From: Amycolatopsis sp. 2-15
GTDB lineage: Bacteria > Actinomycetota > Actinomycetes > Mycobacteriales > Pseudonocardiaceae
Length of the DNA stretch: 64,000 bases
Assembly (NCBI RefSeq): GCF_030285625.1
Contig: NZ_CP127294.1
Location: 6,480,001 to 6,544,000, forward strand
Direction of reading: 5' to 3'
Shown here: positions 22,052-30,210 of the stretch, piece by piece
How the letters are laid out: the number at the start of each line of letters is the position of its first letter
Position numbering within the stretch: position 1 is the stretch's first letter
Made by a program: the position numbers and the translations under genes
Notes under the pieces: generated by a model
The model's input: the letters and a program-made list of their open reading frames with translations, nothing else
What the model was told of the DNA's origin: nothing
The model's database searches: none

Positions 22052-22834
22052 TCAACCGGGATTGCGTACATACGGCGTCGTCGTGGTCACCGCGGTGAAG
22101 CCGAGGCGCTCGAGAATCGGGCGGCTCGGCGGCAGCGCGTCGACCTGCAGGTACCGGACCCCGCGGCTGCGCGCGGCGGCCACCCGGTGTGCGACGAGGG
22201 CGCGGTAGAGCCCGCGGCCGCGGAACTCCGGCAGGGTCGCCCCGCCCCAGAGGCCCGCGAACGTGGTGCCCGGCACGAGCTCCAGGCGTGCGGCGGAGAC
22301 GAGCCGCCCGTCGGATTCGGCCACGACGTGCACGGTCGTGCCGTGGTCCTCGCTCGCACGGGCGAGCAGCTCACGCGCCACGGCCTGCTCGTCGCCGCCG
22401 AACACGGCGGCCGTGAGCTCCGCGATCCGGCGCAGATCCCTTGCGCCGGTGGCTTCGCGGACCAGCGCGTCCGAGGATGGCGGCGCGGAGGCGGCGATCG
22501 CGGACAGCGGTGCGATGAGCACGGTCTCCGTCTCCTCCGCGGCGAACCCGGCGGCGAGCAGCCGATCGGGCAGCTCGGCGGGACGGTCGTGGGCGCGCGT
22601 CTTCCACTCGAACACCTCGCCGCGTGCGCCGAAGAACCGCACCTGCCGCTCGATGAGCACCGCCAGCGCCGCCCCGGTCACGCCGAGGTCGGGCAAGCCC
22701 ACGACCTGGCCGCGCCGCGCGCCGACGATCCGGGCCACGGGTCCGTCGCGCAGCAGGGTCGTGCCCGGCTCGGCGGTCGTGAGCTCGGCTGCGCGGACCT
22801 CGGTGTCGTAGGCGGCCAGCAGGGGATCGTCCAT
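22052..22834 (-). CDS. GNAT-family N-acetyltransferase
   Basis: The 260-residue protein has its acetyl-CoA-binding motif A near residue 205: ATLPEFRGRGLYRALVAHRV, with R-G-R-G-L as the pyrophosphate loop. Motif B-like VRYLQVDALPPSRPILERLG follows and ends at GFTAVTTTTPY. The N-terminal half (1-130) is a second, degenerate GNAT-like or partner region. The substrate cannot be predicted. It is convergent with the SUKH gene and divergent from the moxR operon. ATG 22834 is used; no better start is seen. Confidence 0.85.
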   Translation of the reverse strand: MDDPLLAAYDTEVRAAELTTAEPGTTLLRDGPVARIVGARRGQVVGLPDLGVTGAALAVLIERQVRFFGARGEVFEWKTRAHDRPAELPDRLLAAGFAAEETETVLIAPLSAIAASAPPSSDALVREATGARDLRRIAELTAAVFGGDEQAVARELLARASEDHGTTVHVVAESDGRLVSAARLELVPGTTFAGLWGGATLPEFRGRGLYRALVAHRVAAARSRGVRYLQVDALPPSRPILERLGFTAVTTTTPYVRNPG

Positions 22835-23238
22835 GCGCAGACGCTAGCGCGAGCGGGTGGTGTGCGTGGGGAGTTCGTGCTCGCCGGCCCGGCGACTGTC
22901 CGGTGTGGACCAACGGGAGCCCGGCGGGATATCCACAGTGGACCGCCGGCTCGGCGCGGCCGGTGCGCCGATGGTGCCGTATTCGTCGAGCCCGGCGGGG
23001 GACGGGCTGCGCGGCGTGTGGCACACCCAGGCCCCGCCGGGATCGCCGAATCGGGCGAAAGCGACGACTTCGACACGCCGCGCGACCTGCGCCGGCACCG
23101 CTGACACGGTCTTCACAGCTGTCACACCGCTGATGCGCTTGGCTACCGTGACGGGCCAGCGTGCCGCGCGGACTACGACCACCGGGAAGCAGTACGGTCG
23201 CGGGCGAGCCCGGAGAAAGCAGAACCACAGGAGGCAGA
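22835..23238. other. Intergenic, 404 bp, promoter region of moxR
   Basis: No gene was recognised here. It holds one copy of the iterated word TCCACAGTGGA at 22932-22942. About 120 bp before moxR are TTCACAG and GTCACAC words, 9 bp apart, similar to the TCACA words before the ripA-like gene. The moxR ribosome site ACAGGAGGCAG is at about 23226-23236. Confidence 0.5.
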
Positions 23239-24303
23239 GTGACCGAGCCCGGCTACGCCGAGGGCGGGAACGGGCAGCAGCCCGGCACGCCGGCGCGGGA
23301 CGCCCAGTTGCTGGAACGCACCGTGTTCGAGGTCAAGCGCATCATCGTCGGCCAGGACCGGCTGGTGGAGCGCATGCTCGTCGGGCTGCTGGCGAAGGGG
23401 CACCTGCTGCTGGAAGGCGTGCCCGGTGTCGCGAAGACGCTGGCCGTGGAGACCTTCGCGCGGGTGGTCGGCGGGTCGTTCTCCCGGGTGCAGTTCACGC
23501 CCGACCTCGTGCCGGCCGACATCCTCGGCACGCGCATCTACCGCCAGGGCGCCGAGCGCTTCGACGTGGAGCTCGGCCCGGTCGTGGCCAACTTCGTCCT
23601 CGCCGACGAGATCAACCGCGCGCCGGCGAAGGTGCAGTCGGCGATGCTGGAGGTGATGGCCGAGCGGCACGTGTCGATCGGTGGCCAGACCTTCCCGATG
23701 CCCGACCCGTTCCTCGTGCTCGCCACGCAGAACCCGATCGAGAACGAGGGCGTGTACCCGCTGCCCGAGGCGCAGCGCGACCGCTTCCTGTTCAAGATCG
23801 TGGTCGAGTACCCCACCGCCGAGGAAGAGCGCGAGATCATCTACCGGATGGGCGTCACGCCGCCGGTGCCCCACGAGGTGCTCAGCCCCAGCGAGCTGGT
23901 GCGCCTGCAGGGCGTCGCGTCGCAGGTGTTCGTGCACCACGCGCTGGTCGACTACGTGGTGCGCCTCGTGCTCACCACCCGCACGCCCAACGACCACGGC
24001 CTCGCCGACGTCGCCGGCTGGGTCTCCTACGGCGCGTCGCCGCGCGCGAGCCTCGGCATCATCGCCGCCGCCCGCGCGCTCGCGCTGGTGCGCGGCCGCG
24101 ACTACGTGCTGCCGCAGGACGTCGTCGACGTGGTGCCCGACGTGCTGCGCCACCGCCTCGTCCTGTCCTACGACGCGCTGGCCGACGGCGTGCCCGTGGA
24201 CCACATCATCACCCGCGTGCTGCAGACGGTGCCCCTGCCGCAGGTCTCGGCCCGGCCGCAGGGCGGGGCCGGACCGGTGCCGGCGGGCGCGCCCGTCAGG
24301 TAG
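23239..24303 (+). CDS. moxR1: MoxR-family AAA+ ATPase
   Basis: The 354-residue ATPase has Walker A LLEGVPGVAKT near residue 58 (G-V-P-G-V-A-K-T), Walker B VLADEINRAP near 120, sensor LATQNPIENEGVYPLPEAQ near 158, and a C-terminal lid domain. This is the MoxR/RavA-like AAA_3 class, often paired with DUF58 and VWA proteins as here. It is thought to act as a chaperone-type activator of surface or redox enzymes. Start GTG 23239 with AGGAGG 5-10 bases upstream. It is first in moxR-DUF58-VWA, equivalent by order to Rv1479-Rv1480-Rv1481. In M. tuberculosis that operon follows ripA and ripB directly; here two genes intervene. Confidence 0.93.
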   Translation: MTEPGYAEGGNGQQPGTPARDAQLLERTVFEVKRIIVGQDRLVERMLVGLLAKGHLLLEGVPGVAKTLAVETFARVVGGSFSRVQFTPDLVPADILGTRIYRQGAERFDVELGPVVANFVLADEINRAPAKVQSAMLEVMAERHVSIGGQTFPMPDPFLVLATQNPIENEGVYPLPEAQRDRFLFKIVVEYPTAEEEREIIYRMGVTPPVPHEVLSPSELVRLQGVASQVFVHHALVDYVVRLVLTTRTPNDHGLADVAGWVSYGASPRASLGIIAAARALALVRGRDYVLPQDVVDVVPDVLRHRLVLSYDALADGVPVDHIITRVLQTVPLPQVSARPQGGAGPVPAGAPVR

Positions 24304-24308
24304 TCGGC

Positions 24309-25256
24309 GTGGCAGGGAAGGCGCAGAAGGAACAGCGTCCCGGGTGGGCGCCCCCGGTGCTGCGCGGCGACCGCCTGGAGGCGGGGCTGCGCACGCTGGA
24401 GCTCGATGTCCGCCGCCGGCTCGACGGCCTGCTGCAGGGCAACCACCTCGGCCTCGTGCCGGGCCCCGGCTCCGAGCCGGGCGAGGCACGGCCGTACCAG
24501 CCGGGCGACGACGTGCGGCGGATGGACTGGGCCGTCACGGCCCGCACGACCACGCCGCACATCCGCGAGACGGTGGCCGACCGGGAGCTGGAGACGTGGG
24601 TTGTCGCGGACATGTCCGCGAGCCTCGACTTCGGCACCGCGCTGTGCGAGAAACGCGATCTGGTGGTCTGCGCGACGGCCGCCGTCGCCCACCTCACCGG
24701 CGGAGGCGGCAACCGCATCGGCGCGCTCGTGTCCAACGGCCAGGGCGTGACCCGAATCCCCGCGCGCGGTGGGCTCGCCCACGCGCGCGGCCTGATCCGG
24801 CGGCTGGCCGAGACCCCTCGGGCGCCCGAGGGCGTCCGAGGCGACCTCGCCGACGCGCTGGAGCAGCTTCGCCGTCCGCCGCGGCGGCGCGGTCTGGGCG
24901 TGGTGATCTCGGACTTCCTGGGACCCACCGACTGGCAGCGGCCGCTACGCGCGCTCGGCGGGCACCACGAGCTCATCGCCATCGAAGTCCTCGACCCGCG
25001 CGACGTGGACCTGCCCGACGTGGGCACCGTCGTCCTGGCCGACCCGGAGACAGGGAAACAGCGCGAAGTGCACGCTTCCGCCTTGCTGCGCAAGGAGTTC
25101 GGCGCCGCGGCGCACGCCCACCGGCAGGACGTCGCGGCCGGGCTGCGCCGCGCGGGTGCGGCGCACCTGGTGCTGCGCACCGACTCCGACTGGATCGCGG
25201 ACATGGTGCGGTTCGTGGTCGCGCGCAAGCGCCGCTGGTCGGGCGGTGTCGCATGA
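24309..25256 (+). CDS. DUF58 domain protein (Rv1480-like)
   Basis: The 315-residue protein carries the DUF58 signature EARPYQPGDDVRRMDWAVTA near residue 60, followed by a VWA-like fold (ETWVVADMSASLDFGTALCE). DMSAS is the remnant of a metal-ion-dependent adhesion site. LGVVISDFLGPTDW comes later. It has no clear transmembrane segment. It starts 6 bp after the moxR stop and overlaps the VWA gene by 4 bp, so these three form one unit. DUF58 proteins are presumed partners of MoxR ATPases; the cargo is unknown. Confidence 0.9.
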   Translation: MAGKAQKEQRPGWAPPVLRGDRLEAGLRTLELDVRRRLDGLLQGNHLGLVPGPGSEPGEARPYQPGDDVRRMDWAVTARTTTPHIRETVADRELETWVVADMSASLDFGTALCEKRDLVVCATAAVAHLTGGGGNRIGALVSNGQGVTRIPARGGLAHARGLIRRLAETPRAPEGVRGDLADALEQLRRPPRRRGLGVVISDFLGPTDWQRPLRALGGHHELIAIEVLDPRDVDLPDVGTVVLADPETGKQREVHASALLRKEFGAAAHAHRQDVAAGLRRAGAAHLVLRTDSDWIADMVRFVVARKRRWSGGVA

Positions 25257-26233
25257 GCCTGGCCGGGTTCACTTCTCCGTGGTGGTTCCTGCTGCTGATC
25301 CTGGTGGCGGCCGTCGCCGTGGCCTACGTGCTCGCCCAGCGGGCGCGGCGCAAGCGCGTGATGCGGTTCGCGAACCTGGAGCTGCTCGACAAGATCGCGC
25401 CGAAGACGCAGGGCTGGATCCGGCACGTGCCGGCGGTGCTGATCGTGTTCTCGCTGCTGGTGCTCACCGTGGCGCTGGCCGGGCCGACGGCCGAGCAGAA
25501 GGTGCCGCGCAACCGCGCCACGGTCGTGCTGGTGATCGACGTGTCGCTGTCGATGGAAGCCACCGACGTCGCGCCCAACCGGCTGAAGGCGGCGCAGGAC
25601 GCGGCCAAGCAGTTCGCCGAGAACATGACCCCGGGCGTGAACCTCGGGCTGATCTCCTTCGCCGGCACCGCGACCGTGCTGGTCAACCCGACCACCGATC
25701 GCGCCGGCGTGGTCAAGGCGATCGACAACCTGAAGCTCGCGCAGTCCACCGCGACCGGTGAAGGCATCTTCGCGGCCATGCAGTCGATCGAGAGCTTCTC
25801 GGCCGTGGTCGGCGGCGCCGACGGTCCGCCGCCCGCGCGCATCGTGCTGATGAGCGACGGCAAGCAGACCGTGCCGGAGGATCTCTACGCCCCGCGCGGC
25901 GCGTACACCGCGGCGCAGGCGGCGAAGCAGGCGCAGATGCCGATCTCGTCGATCTCGTTCGGCACCACCCACGGTTCGGTCGACATCGAGGGCAAACCGC
26001 AGGACGTGCGGGTGGACGACGACTCGCTGAAGGAGATCGCGCGGCTGTCCGGCGGCGACTTCTACAAGGCGGCGAGCGCCGACGAGCTGAAGAAGGTCTA
26101 CGCCGACCTCGGCGAGCAGATCGGCTACGAGCTCAAGAACGCCGACGCGAGCAAGCCGTGGGTCGTGATCGGCACCCTGGTGCTGATGATCGGGGCGGCG
26201 GCCGCGTTGCTGATCGGGCAGAGACTCCCGTAG
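25253..26233 (+). CDS. Membrane-anchored VWA protein (Rv1481-like)
   Basis: The 326-residue protein has two N-terminal membrane segments (PWWFLLLILVAAVAVAYVLA near residue 10 and VPAVLIVFSLLVLTVALAGP near 60). A VWA domain follows from about 88, with an intact MIDAS, VIDVSLSMEATD, plus Thr in TATGEG and Asp in LMSDGKQT. A C-terminal membrane helix (VVIGTLVLMIGAAAALLIGQ) ends the protein. The topology places the VWA domain between membrane helices as in BatA-type proteins. It is last in the moxR operon and is probably the membrane target or effector of MoxR. Confidence 0.9.
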   Translation: MSLAGFTSPWWFLLLILVAAVAVAYVLAQRARRKRVMRFANLELLDKIAPKTQGWIRHVPAVLIVFSLLVLTVALAGPTAEQKVPRNRATVVLVIDVSLSMEATDVAPNRLKAAQDAAKQFAENMTPGVNLGLISFAGTATVLVNPTTDRAGVVKAIDNLKLAQSTATGEGIFAAMQSIESFSAVVGGADGPPPARIVLMSDGKQTVPEDLYAPRGAYTAAQAAKQAQMPISSISFGTTHGSVDIEGKPQDVRVDDDSLKEIARLSGGDFYKAASADELKKVYADLGEQIGYELKNADASKPWVVIGTLVLMIGAAAALLIGQRLP

Positions 26234-26239
26234 CGGGCT

Positions 26240-26707
26240 TCAGCCTGGCGGCCGGCCGAAACCGTTCTGCCGCCAGGCTTCGTAGATCGTGATGGCCGCG
26301 GTGTTGGCCAGGTTGAGCGAGCGGCTCGTGGGCACCATCGGCAGCCGCACCCGGTCGGTGATCTCGGCCGAGTGCTGCACGTCATCGGGCAGGCCGGCGG
26401 ATTCCGGTCCGAACAGCAGCACGTCGCCGGGTTCGTAGGCCACGTCGGTGTAGAGGCGCGTGGCCTTGGCGCTGAACGCGTAGACCTTGGCCGGCAGCAA
26501 CGCGTGCCACGCGGCGGCGAGATCGGCGTGCACGCGGACGCGCGCGAGGTCGTGGTAGTCGAGCCCGGCGCGGCGCAGCTGCTTGTCCTCGAGCGTGAAC
26601 CCCAGTGGTTCGACCAGGTGCAGCTCGCAGCCGGTGTTGGCGGCCAGCCGGATCGCGTTGCCGGTGTTCGGCGGGATCTCGGGGTGGTAGAAGAGTACGC
26701 GGAACAT
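26240..26707 (-). CDS. trmL: tRNA (cytidine/uridine-2'-O-)-methyltransferase TrmL-like
   Basis: The 155-residue SPOUT-class methyltransferase would methylate the wobble ribose (position 34) of some leucine tRNAs. The SAM-binding knot motifs are visible: YHPEIPPNTGNAIRLAANTG near residue 8, DVLLFGPESAGLPDDV near 94, and PTSRSLNLANTAAITIYEAW near 124. Length matches TrmL. The start ATG 26707 is chosen by family N-terminus. It is convergent with the VWA gene (6 bp apart) and 20 bp downstream of the thioesterase gene on the same strand. Confidence 0.9.
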   Translation of the reverse strand: MFRVLFYHPEIPPNTGNAIRLAANTGCELHLVEPLGFTLEDKQLRRAGLDYHDLARVRVHADLAAAWHALLPAKVYAFSAKATRLYTDVAYEPGDVLLFGPESAGLPDDVQHSAEITDRVRLPMVPTSRSLNLANTAAITIYEAWRQNGFGRPPG

Positions 26708-26727
26708 AGCCGGACCTCGGGCAAACG

Positions 26728-27162
26728 TCAGGAAGCGGTGGGTGCGGGCAGGTGGGCCGCATAGGCGTCGCGCACGGCGGCGGGTGGCTCGGTCTTGCGC
26801 AGGGTCACGGGGTCGATGAACACGTAGCGGATCTTCGCCTCGGTGGTGAGCTTGCCGCCGCGGCGGATCTCCGCCTCGTAGATCATCGACGTGGTCCCGA
26901 GGTGCGTGAGGAACACCGACACCACGAGGTCGTCGTCGTAGCGGCACGGCGCGCGGTAGCGCAGGTTCGACTCCGCGACCACGACGTCGATCCCGGTGGC
27001 CAGGAACGCTTCGTGCGAGCCGAACAGCGCCTTCTCGACCTCGAAGGAGGCCATGTCGACGTAGGCCAGGTAGTGGGCGTTGAAGACGATCCCCTGGCCG
27101 TCGCACTCGTGGTAGCGCACGCGCAAGGGCATCTCGACCAGCGGTCGGCACGGTGGGGTCAC
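26728..27162 (-). CDS. Hot-dog acyl-CoA thioesterase
   Basis: The 144-residue 4HBT-type hot-dog protein has the catalytic loop VRYHECDGQGIVFNAHYLAY near residue 15; Asp in CDGQG is the catalytic acid of the YbgC/4-hydroxybenzoyl-CoA thioesterase class. DMASFEVEKALFG follows. GTG 27162 is the likely start, and ATG 27132 (before PLRVRYHE) is the alternative. It lies between trmL and the TAXI gene on the same strand, but no functional link is evident. Substrate unknown. Confidence 0.85.
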   Translation of the reverse strand: MTPPCRPLVEMPLRVRYHECDGQGIVFNAHYLAYVDMASFEVEKALFGSHEAFLATGIDVVVAESNLRYRAPCRYDDDLVVSVFLTHLGTTSMIYEAEIRRGGKLTTEAKIRYVFIDPVTLRKTEPPAAVRDAYAAHLPAPTAS

Positions 27163-27185
27163 ACGACCAATCTAGCGAGCGCGGA

Positions 27186-28136
27186 TCAGCCGTGGAGCGC
27201 CCGGTACGTGTCGGCGGCCCCGGGGTGCAGCGGCACCGGCTGGGTGCCGATGAGCGTGCGCACATCGAGGAACTGCGTCCCGACGGCCTGCGCCGGCACC
27301 AGATCCGCCGCGCGGCCGGCGAGCACCCGCACCACCGCGGCGGCCACGTCCGAGGGCAGCCGCGGGGCGCAGACGAGCAGGTTCGCGACCCCGATCGTCG
27401 CCGGCGCCCCGACTCCCGCGTAGGCGCCGGCGGGGACCTGGACCTGTTCGTAGACCGGCCCGTGCTTCGCGCGCAGCGCGGGGATCACCGACGCGAGCGG
27501 CAACAGGGCCAGCGGTGTCGTGCGGTTGAGCTCGGCCAGGGCGGGGGTGGGGAGGCCACCCGACCACAGGAGCGCGTCGATGCGGCGGCTCTCCAGCGCC
27601 GCGATGGCGTCCGCCAGCGGCAGGTGCTGCGCCACCACGGACACGCCGGCCGCGGCGAACACGCGCTCGCCCAGCTGCGCGGCGCCCGATCCGCCCGCGC
27701 CGACGGACACCGGCCGGCCGGCCAGGTCCCGCAGCCGCGCGAGGCGATCGTCCGCGCGCACCACGAGCTGCAGGTAGTTCTCATAGACTCGGCCCAGCGC
27801 CCGCAACGGCACCGGCGCGGGAAACGGCGCCTGCCCCGCGAGCGCCGACTGCGCGACGTCCGCGAGCACCAGTCCCAGATCGGCCGTTCCGTCGCGCACG
27901 CGCTCGACGTTCGCGACACTCGCCTCGGTCGGCACGGCCGCGCAGTGCAACCGCGGCTCCGCCCGGCTCACCTCGGCCGCGAGCACCTCCGCGAACGCCA
28001 GGTAGAACCCGCCCTGCTCGCCGGCGGCGATCGTGACAGACCGCTCGGGGCCGCGATACGCGGGCGCGCACCCGGCCAGTGCGAGGCCGAGCCCGCCCAG
28101 TCCGCCCAGCAACGCGGTGCGGCGCGTGATCGTCAC
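27186..28136 (-). CDS. TAXI-family solute-binding lipoprotein
   Basis: The 316-residue protein starts TITRRTALLGGLGGLGLALA then GCAPAY, a lipoprotein signal with an Arg-Arg pair. The body matches TAXI-type binding proteins of TRAP transporters: VTIAAGEQGGFYLAFAEVLA near residue 35, PVSVGAGGSGAAQLGERVF near 140. No TRAP membrane gene is nearby. Instead its GTG 28136 overlaps the stop of a sensor kinase gene by 3 bases, and the regulator and an MHS transporter precede it. It may therefore be a ligand-sensing partner of the kinase, not a transport subunit (inference). Ligands of this family are small organic acids such as glutamate or dicarboxylates. Confidence 0.85.
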   Translation of the reverse strand: MTITRRTALLGGLGGLGLALAGCAPAYRGPERSVTIAAGEQGGFYLAFAEVLAAEVSRAEPRLHCAAVPTEASVANVERVRDGTADLGLVLADVAQSALAGQAPFPAPVPLRALGRVYENYLQLVVRADDRLARLRDLAGRPVSVGAGGSGAAQLGERVFAAAGVSVVAQHLPLADAIAALESRRIDALLWSGGLPTPALAELNRTTPLALLPLASVIPALRAKHGPVYEQVQVPAGAYAGVGAPATIGVANLLVCAPRLPSDVAAAVVRVLAGRAADLVPAQAVGTQFLDVRTLIGTQPVPLHPGAADTYRALHG

Positions 28137-29527
28137 GACGTCACCGCCGGCAGTGTCACGCGAACCAGCAACCCGCGCGGCGCGTTGGCGCGCAGTTCGA
28201 GTGTGCCGCCGCGGGCACGGGTTTGCTCGCGCGCGATGGCAAGACCGAGGCCCGTGCCTCGGGGTGCGCCGTCGCCGCCGGCGCGCCAGAAGCGGTCCGT
28301 CGCGCGGGCGAGGTCGGTGGCCGGCAGGCCGGGGCCGTCGTCGGTGACGACGACGGTGGCGGCGCCCCGCGAGGTCTCCCACGTGGCCGAGATGGTGGCG
28401 CCGCGACCGGCGTGGTGGACGGCGTTGTCGAGGAGCACGTCGAGGAGCTGCGCGAGCTCGCCCTCGGGCGTGTGGACGAGGACTGGCGAGACGTGGCCGG
28501 GGCAGGGGAGCAGGGTGGCGCCGGCGTCGTCGGCGGCGGGACGCCAGGCGTCGACGCGTTCGGCGATCACGGCGGCGAGGTCGGCCGGTTCACCGACGGC
28601 GCCGTCCGCGCCGGCGGCGATGCGGGTGGCGGTGGACTCCGCGGTGGCGAGCGCGAGGAGCCCGTCGAGGATGCGTTCGAGGCGCTCGACCTCCGCGACG
28701 ATCGCGCGGTACGCCGGTTGCTCGGCCTCGGCCCAGGCGAGCGAGTCGACGCGCAGCCGCAGCGCGGCCATCGGGTTGCGCAGCTGGTGGGAGGTGTCGG
28801 CGACGAGCCGGTGCTGCTGATCGGCGGCTTCGGCCACGGCGTCGGACATGCGGTTCACCGAAGCCGCCAATGCCCGCAGCTCGCGCGGCCCGGAGCTCTC
28901 GGGCACCTGCGCGCGGTGGCCGCCCGCGACGGCGAGCACACCCGTCTCCAGCTCGACCAGCGGCCGCACCATCCACCGGGCCAGCAACACCGCCAGCAGG
29001 ACGAACACGGCGGCCACGAGCAGCGCCCCGGCCGCGATCGCGCTCCAGCGGGCGGCGACGTCGGTGGCCGCCGCGGCCACGGAAGCGCGCAGCACCACCA
29101 CGCCGGCCACCCGCGTGCCCGAACCCACCGGGCGCGCGAACAGCACCGGCCCGGCCGACCACGGGCTCAGCCGCTCGACGCGCGGCGCCGGCTCGTTGCG
29201 CATGGTCGCCTCCACGAGCGCGCGCACCTCCGGCGCGGCGGCCGTGAGCCCGCCCGTCTGCACCAGCGGGGCGCGCTGCGCGTCGACGACCACCACGGCC
29301 TCGCCGTAGAGCGCCGAGTACCGCTCAGCCTCGGCGTCGAGCGCCGCCGGGTCGTGCGCGTCGACCGCCTGCTGCGCCAGCACGCCGAACCGGTCGACGT
29401 CGCTGCTGCGGGAGATCACCAGCTGCTGCGTGCGCTGCTCCGCCGTGCTCGCCAGCAGCGGCACGGCGAAGGCGGCCACCACGAGCAGCGCGAGCGCGAC
29501 CAGCACGACGAGCAGTCGGGTGCGCAC
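28133..29527 (-). CDS. Sensor histidine kinase
   Basis: The 464-residue kinase has an N-terminal membrane helix (RLLVVLVALALLVVAAFAVP), an extracellular region of about 130 residues, and a second helix near 160-185 (WSAIAAGALLVAAVFVLLAV). A HAMP-like linker follows, then the H-box LVADTSHQLRNPMAALRLRV near 245 with the phospho-accepting His. The ATPase domain has LLDNAVHHAG (N-box), VTDDGPGLP (G1), and GTGLGLAIAREQ (G2). GTG 29527 is 3 bp from the regulator stop. The gene order regulator-kinase-TAXI with overlapping ends suggests the extracellular domain reads the TAXI protein. Confidence 0.92.
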   Translation of the reverse strand: MRTRLLVVLVALALLVVAAFAVPLLASTAEQRTQQLVISRSSDVDRFGVLAQQAVDAHDPAALDAEAERYSALYGEAVVVVDAQRAPLVQTGGLTAAAPEVRALVEATMRNEPAPRVERLSPWSAGPVLFARPVGSGTRVAGVVVLRASVAAAATDVAARWSAIAAGALLVAAVFVLLAVLLARWMVRPLVELETGVLAVAGGHRAQVPESSGPRELRALAASVNRMSDAVAEAADQQHRLVADTSHQLRNPMAALRLRVDSLAWAEAEQPAYRAIVAEVERLERILDGLLALATAESTATRIAAGADGAVGEPADLAAVIAERVDAWRPAADDAGATLLPCPGHVSPVLVHTPEGELAQLLDVLLDNAVHHAGRGATISATWETSRGAATVVVTDDGPGLPATDLARATDRFWRAGGDGAPRGTGLGLAIAREQTRARGGTLELRANAPRGLLVRVTLPAVTS

Positions 29528-29530
29528 CGC

Positions 29531-30196
29531 TCAGCCCCGGCCCAGCCGGTAGCCGAAGCCGCGGATCGTGGTGAGCAGGCCCGGCCGGTCGAGCTTGGCG
29601 CGCAGCTGTGTCATGTGGACGTCCAGCGATCGCGAGATGGCGAGGTACGCGTCGCCCCACACCTCGTCCATCAGCTGCTGCCGGCTCACGGCGGTGCCCG
29701 GTCGCGTGGCGAGCACGGCCAGCACCGCGAATTCCTTCGTCGTCAGCCCGATGTCCCGGCCCGCCACGAGGACCCGGCGCCCGCCGAGGTCGATCTCGAC
29801 GTCTTCGAGCCGCACCACGGCGTCGTCGGCCGTGGTGTCGCGCACGCCTGCCCGGCGGACGACGGCGTCCATCCGGGCGAGCAGTTCGGCCAGCCGCACG
29901 GGTTTCGTGAGGTAGTCGTCGGCACCCAGGCGCAGGCCGCGGACCACGGAGCGCTCGTCGCCGCGCGCGGTCAGCACGATCACGGGCACGGGTGAGACCT
30001 GGCGGATCTTGCGCAGCACGTCGAGCCCGTTGAGGTCCGGCAGGCCGAGGTCGAGCAGCAGCAGGTCGGCCTCACGGTGCCGGTGCAGCGCGTCGGCACC
30101 GCGGCCGACGCTGGTCACGGCGTGGCCGCGCGCGTGCAGCGTCTCGGCGAGCGCACCGGCGACCCCGGTGTCGTCCTCCACGAGCAGCACGCGCAC
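29531..30196 (-). CDS. OmpR-family response regulator
   Basis: The 221-residue protein has a receiver domain with acidic pocket VEDD (residues 6-9), the phospho-acceptor in LLLLDLGLPDLNG (Asp about 49), and Lys in DDYLTKPV. The C-terminal OmpR-type winged helix from about 125 ends in LAISRSLDVHMTQLRAKLDR then TIRGFGYRLG. GTG 30196 is the start, and it lies 14 bp after the transporter stop. It pairs with the kinase at 28133. The upstream MHS transporter is the most likely target gene. Confidence 0.93.
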   Translation of the reverse strand: MRVLLVEDDTGVAGALAETLHARGHAVTSVGRGADALHRHREADLLLLDLGLPDLNGLDVLRKIRQVSPVPVIVLTARGDERSVVRGLRLGADDYLTKPVRLAELLARMDAVVRRAGVRDTTADDAVVRLEDVEIDLGGRRVLVAGRDIGLTTKEFAVLAVLATRPGTAVSRQQLMDEVWGDAYLAISRSLDVHMTQLRAKLDRPGLLTTIRGFGYRLGRG

Positions 30197-30210
30197 GGCC
30201 GTCCTCCCGC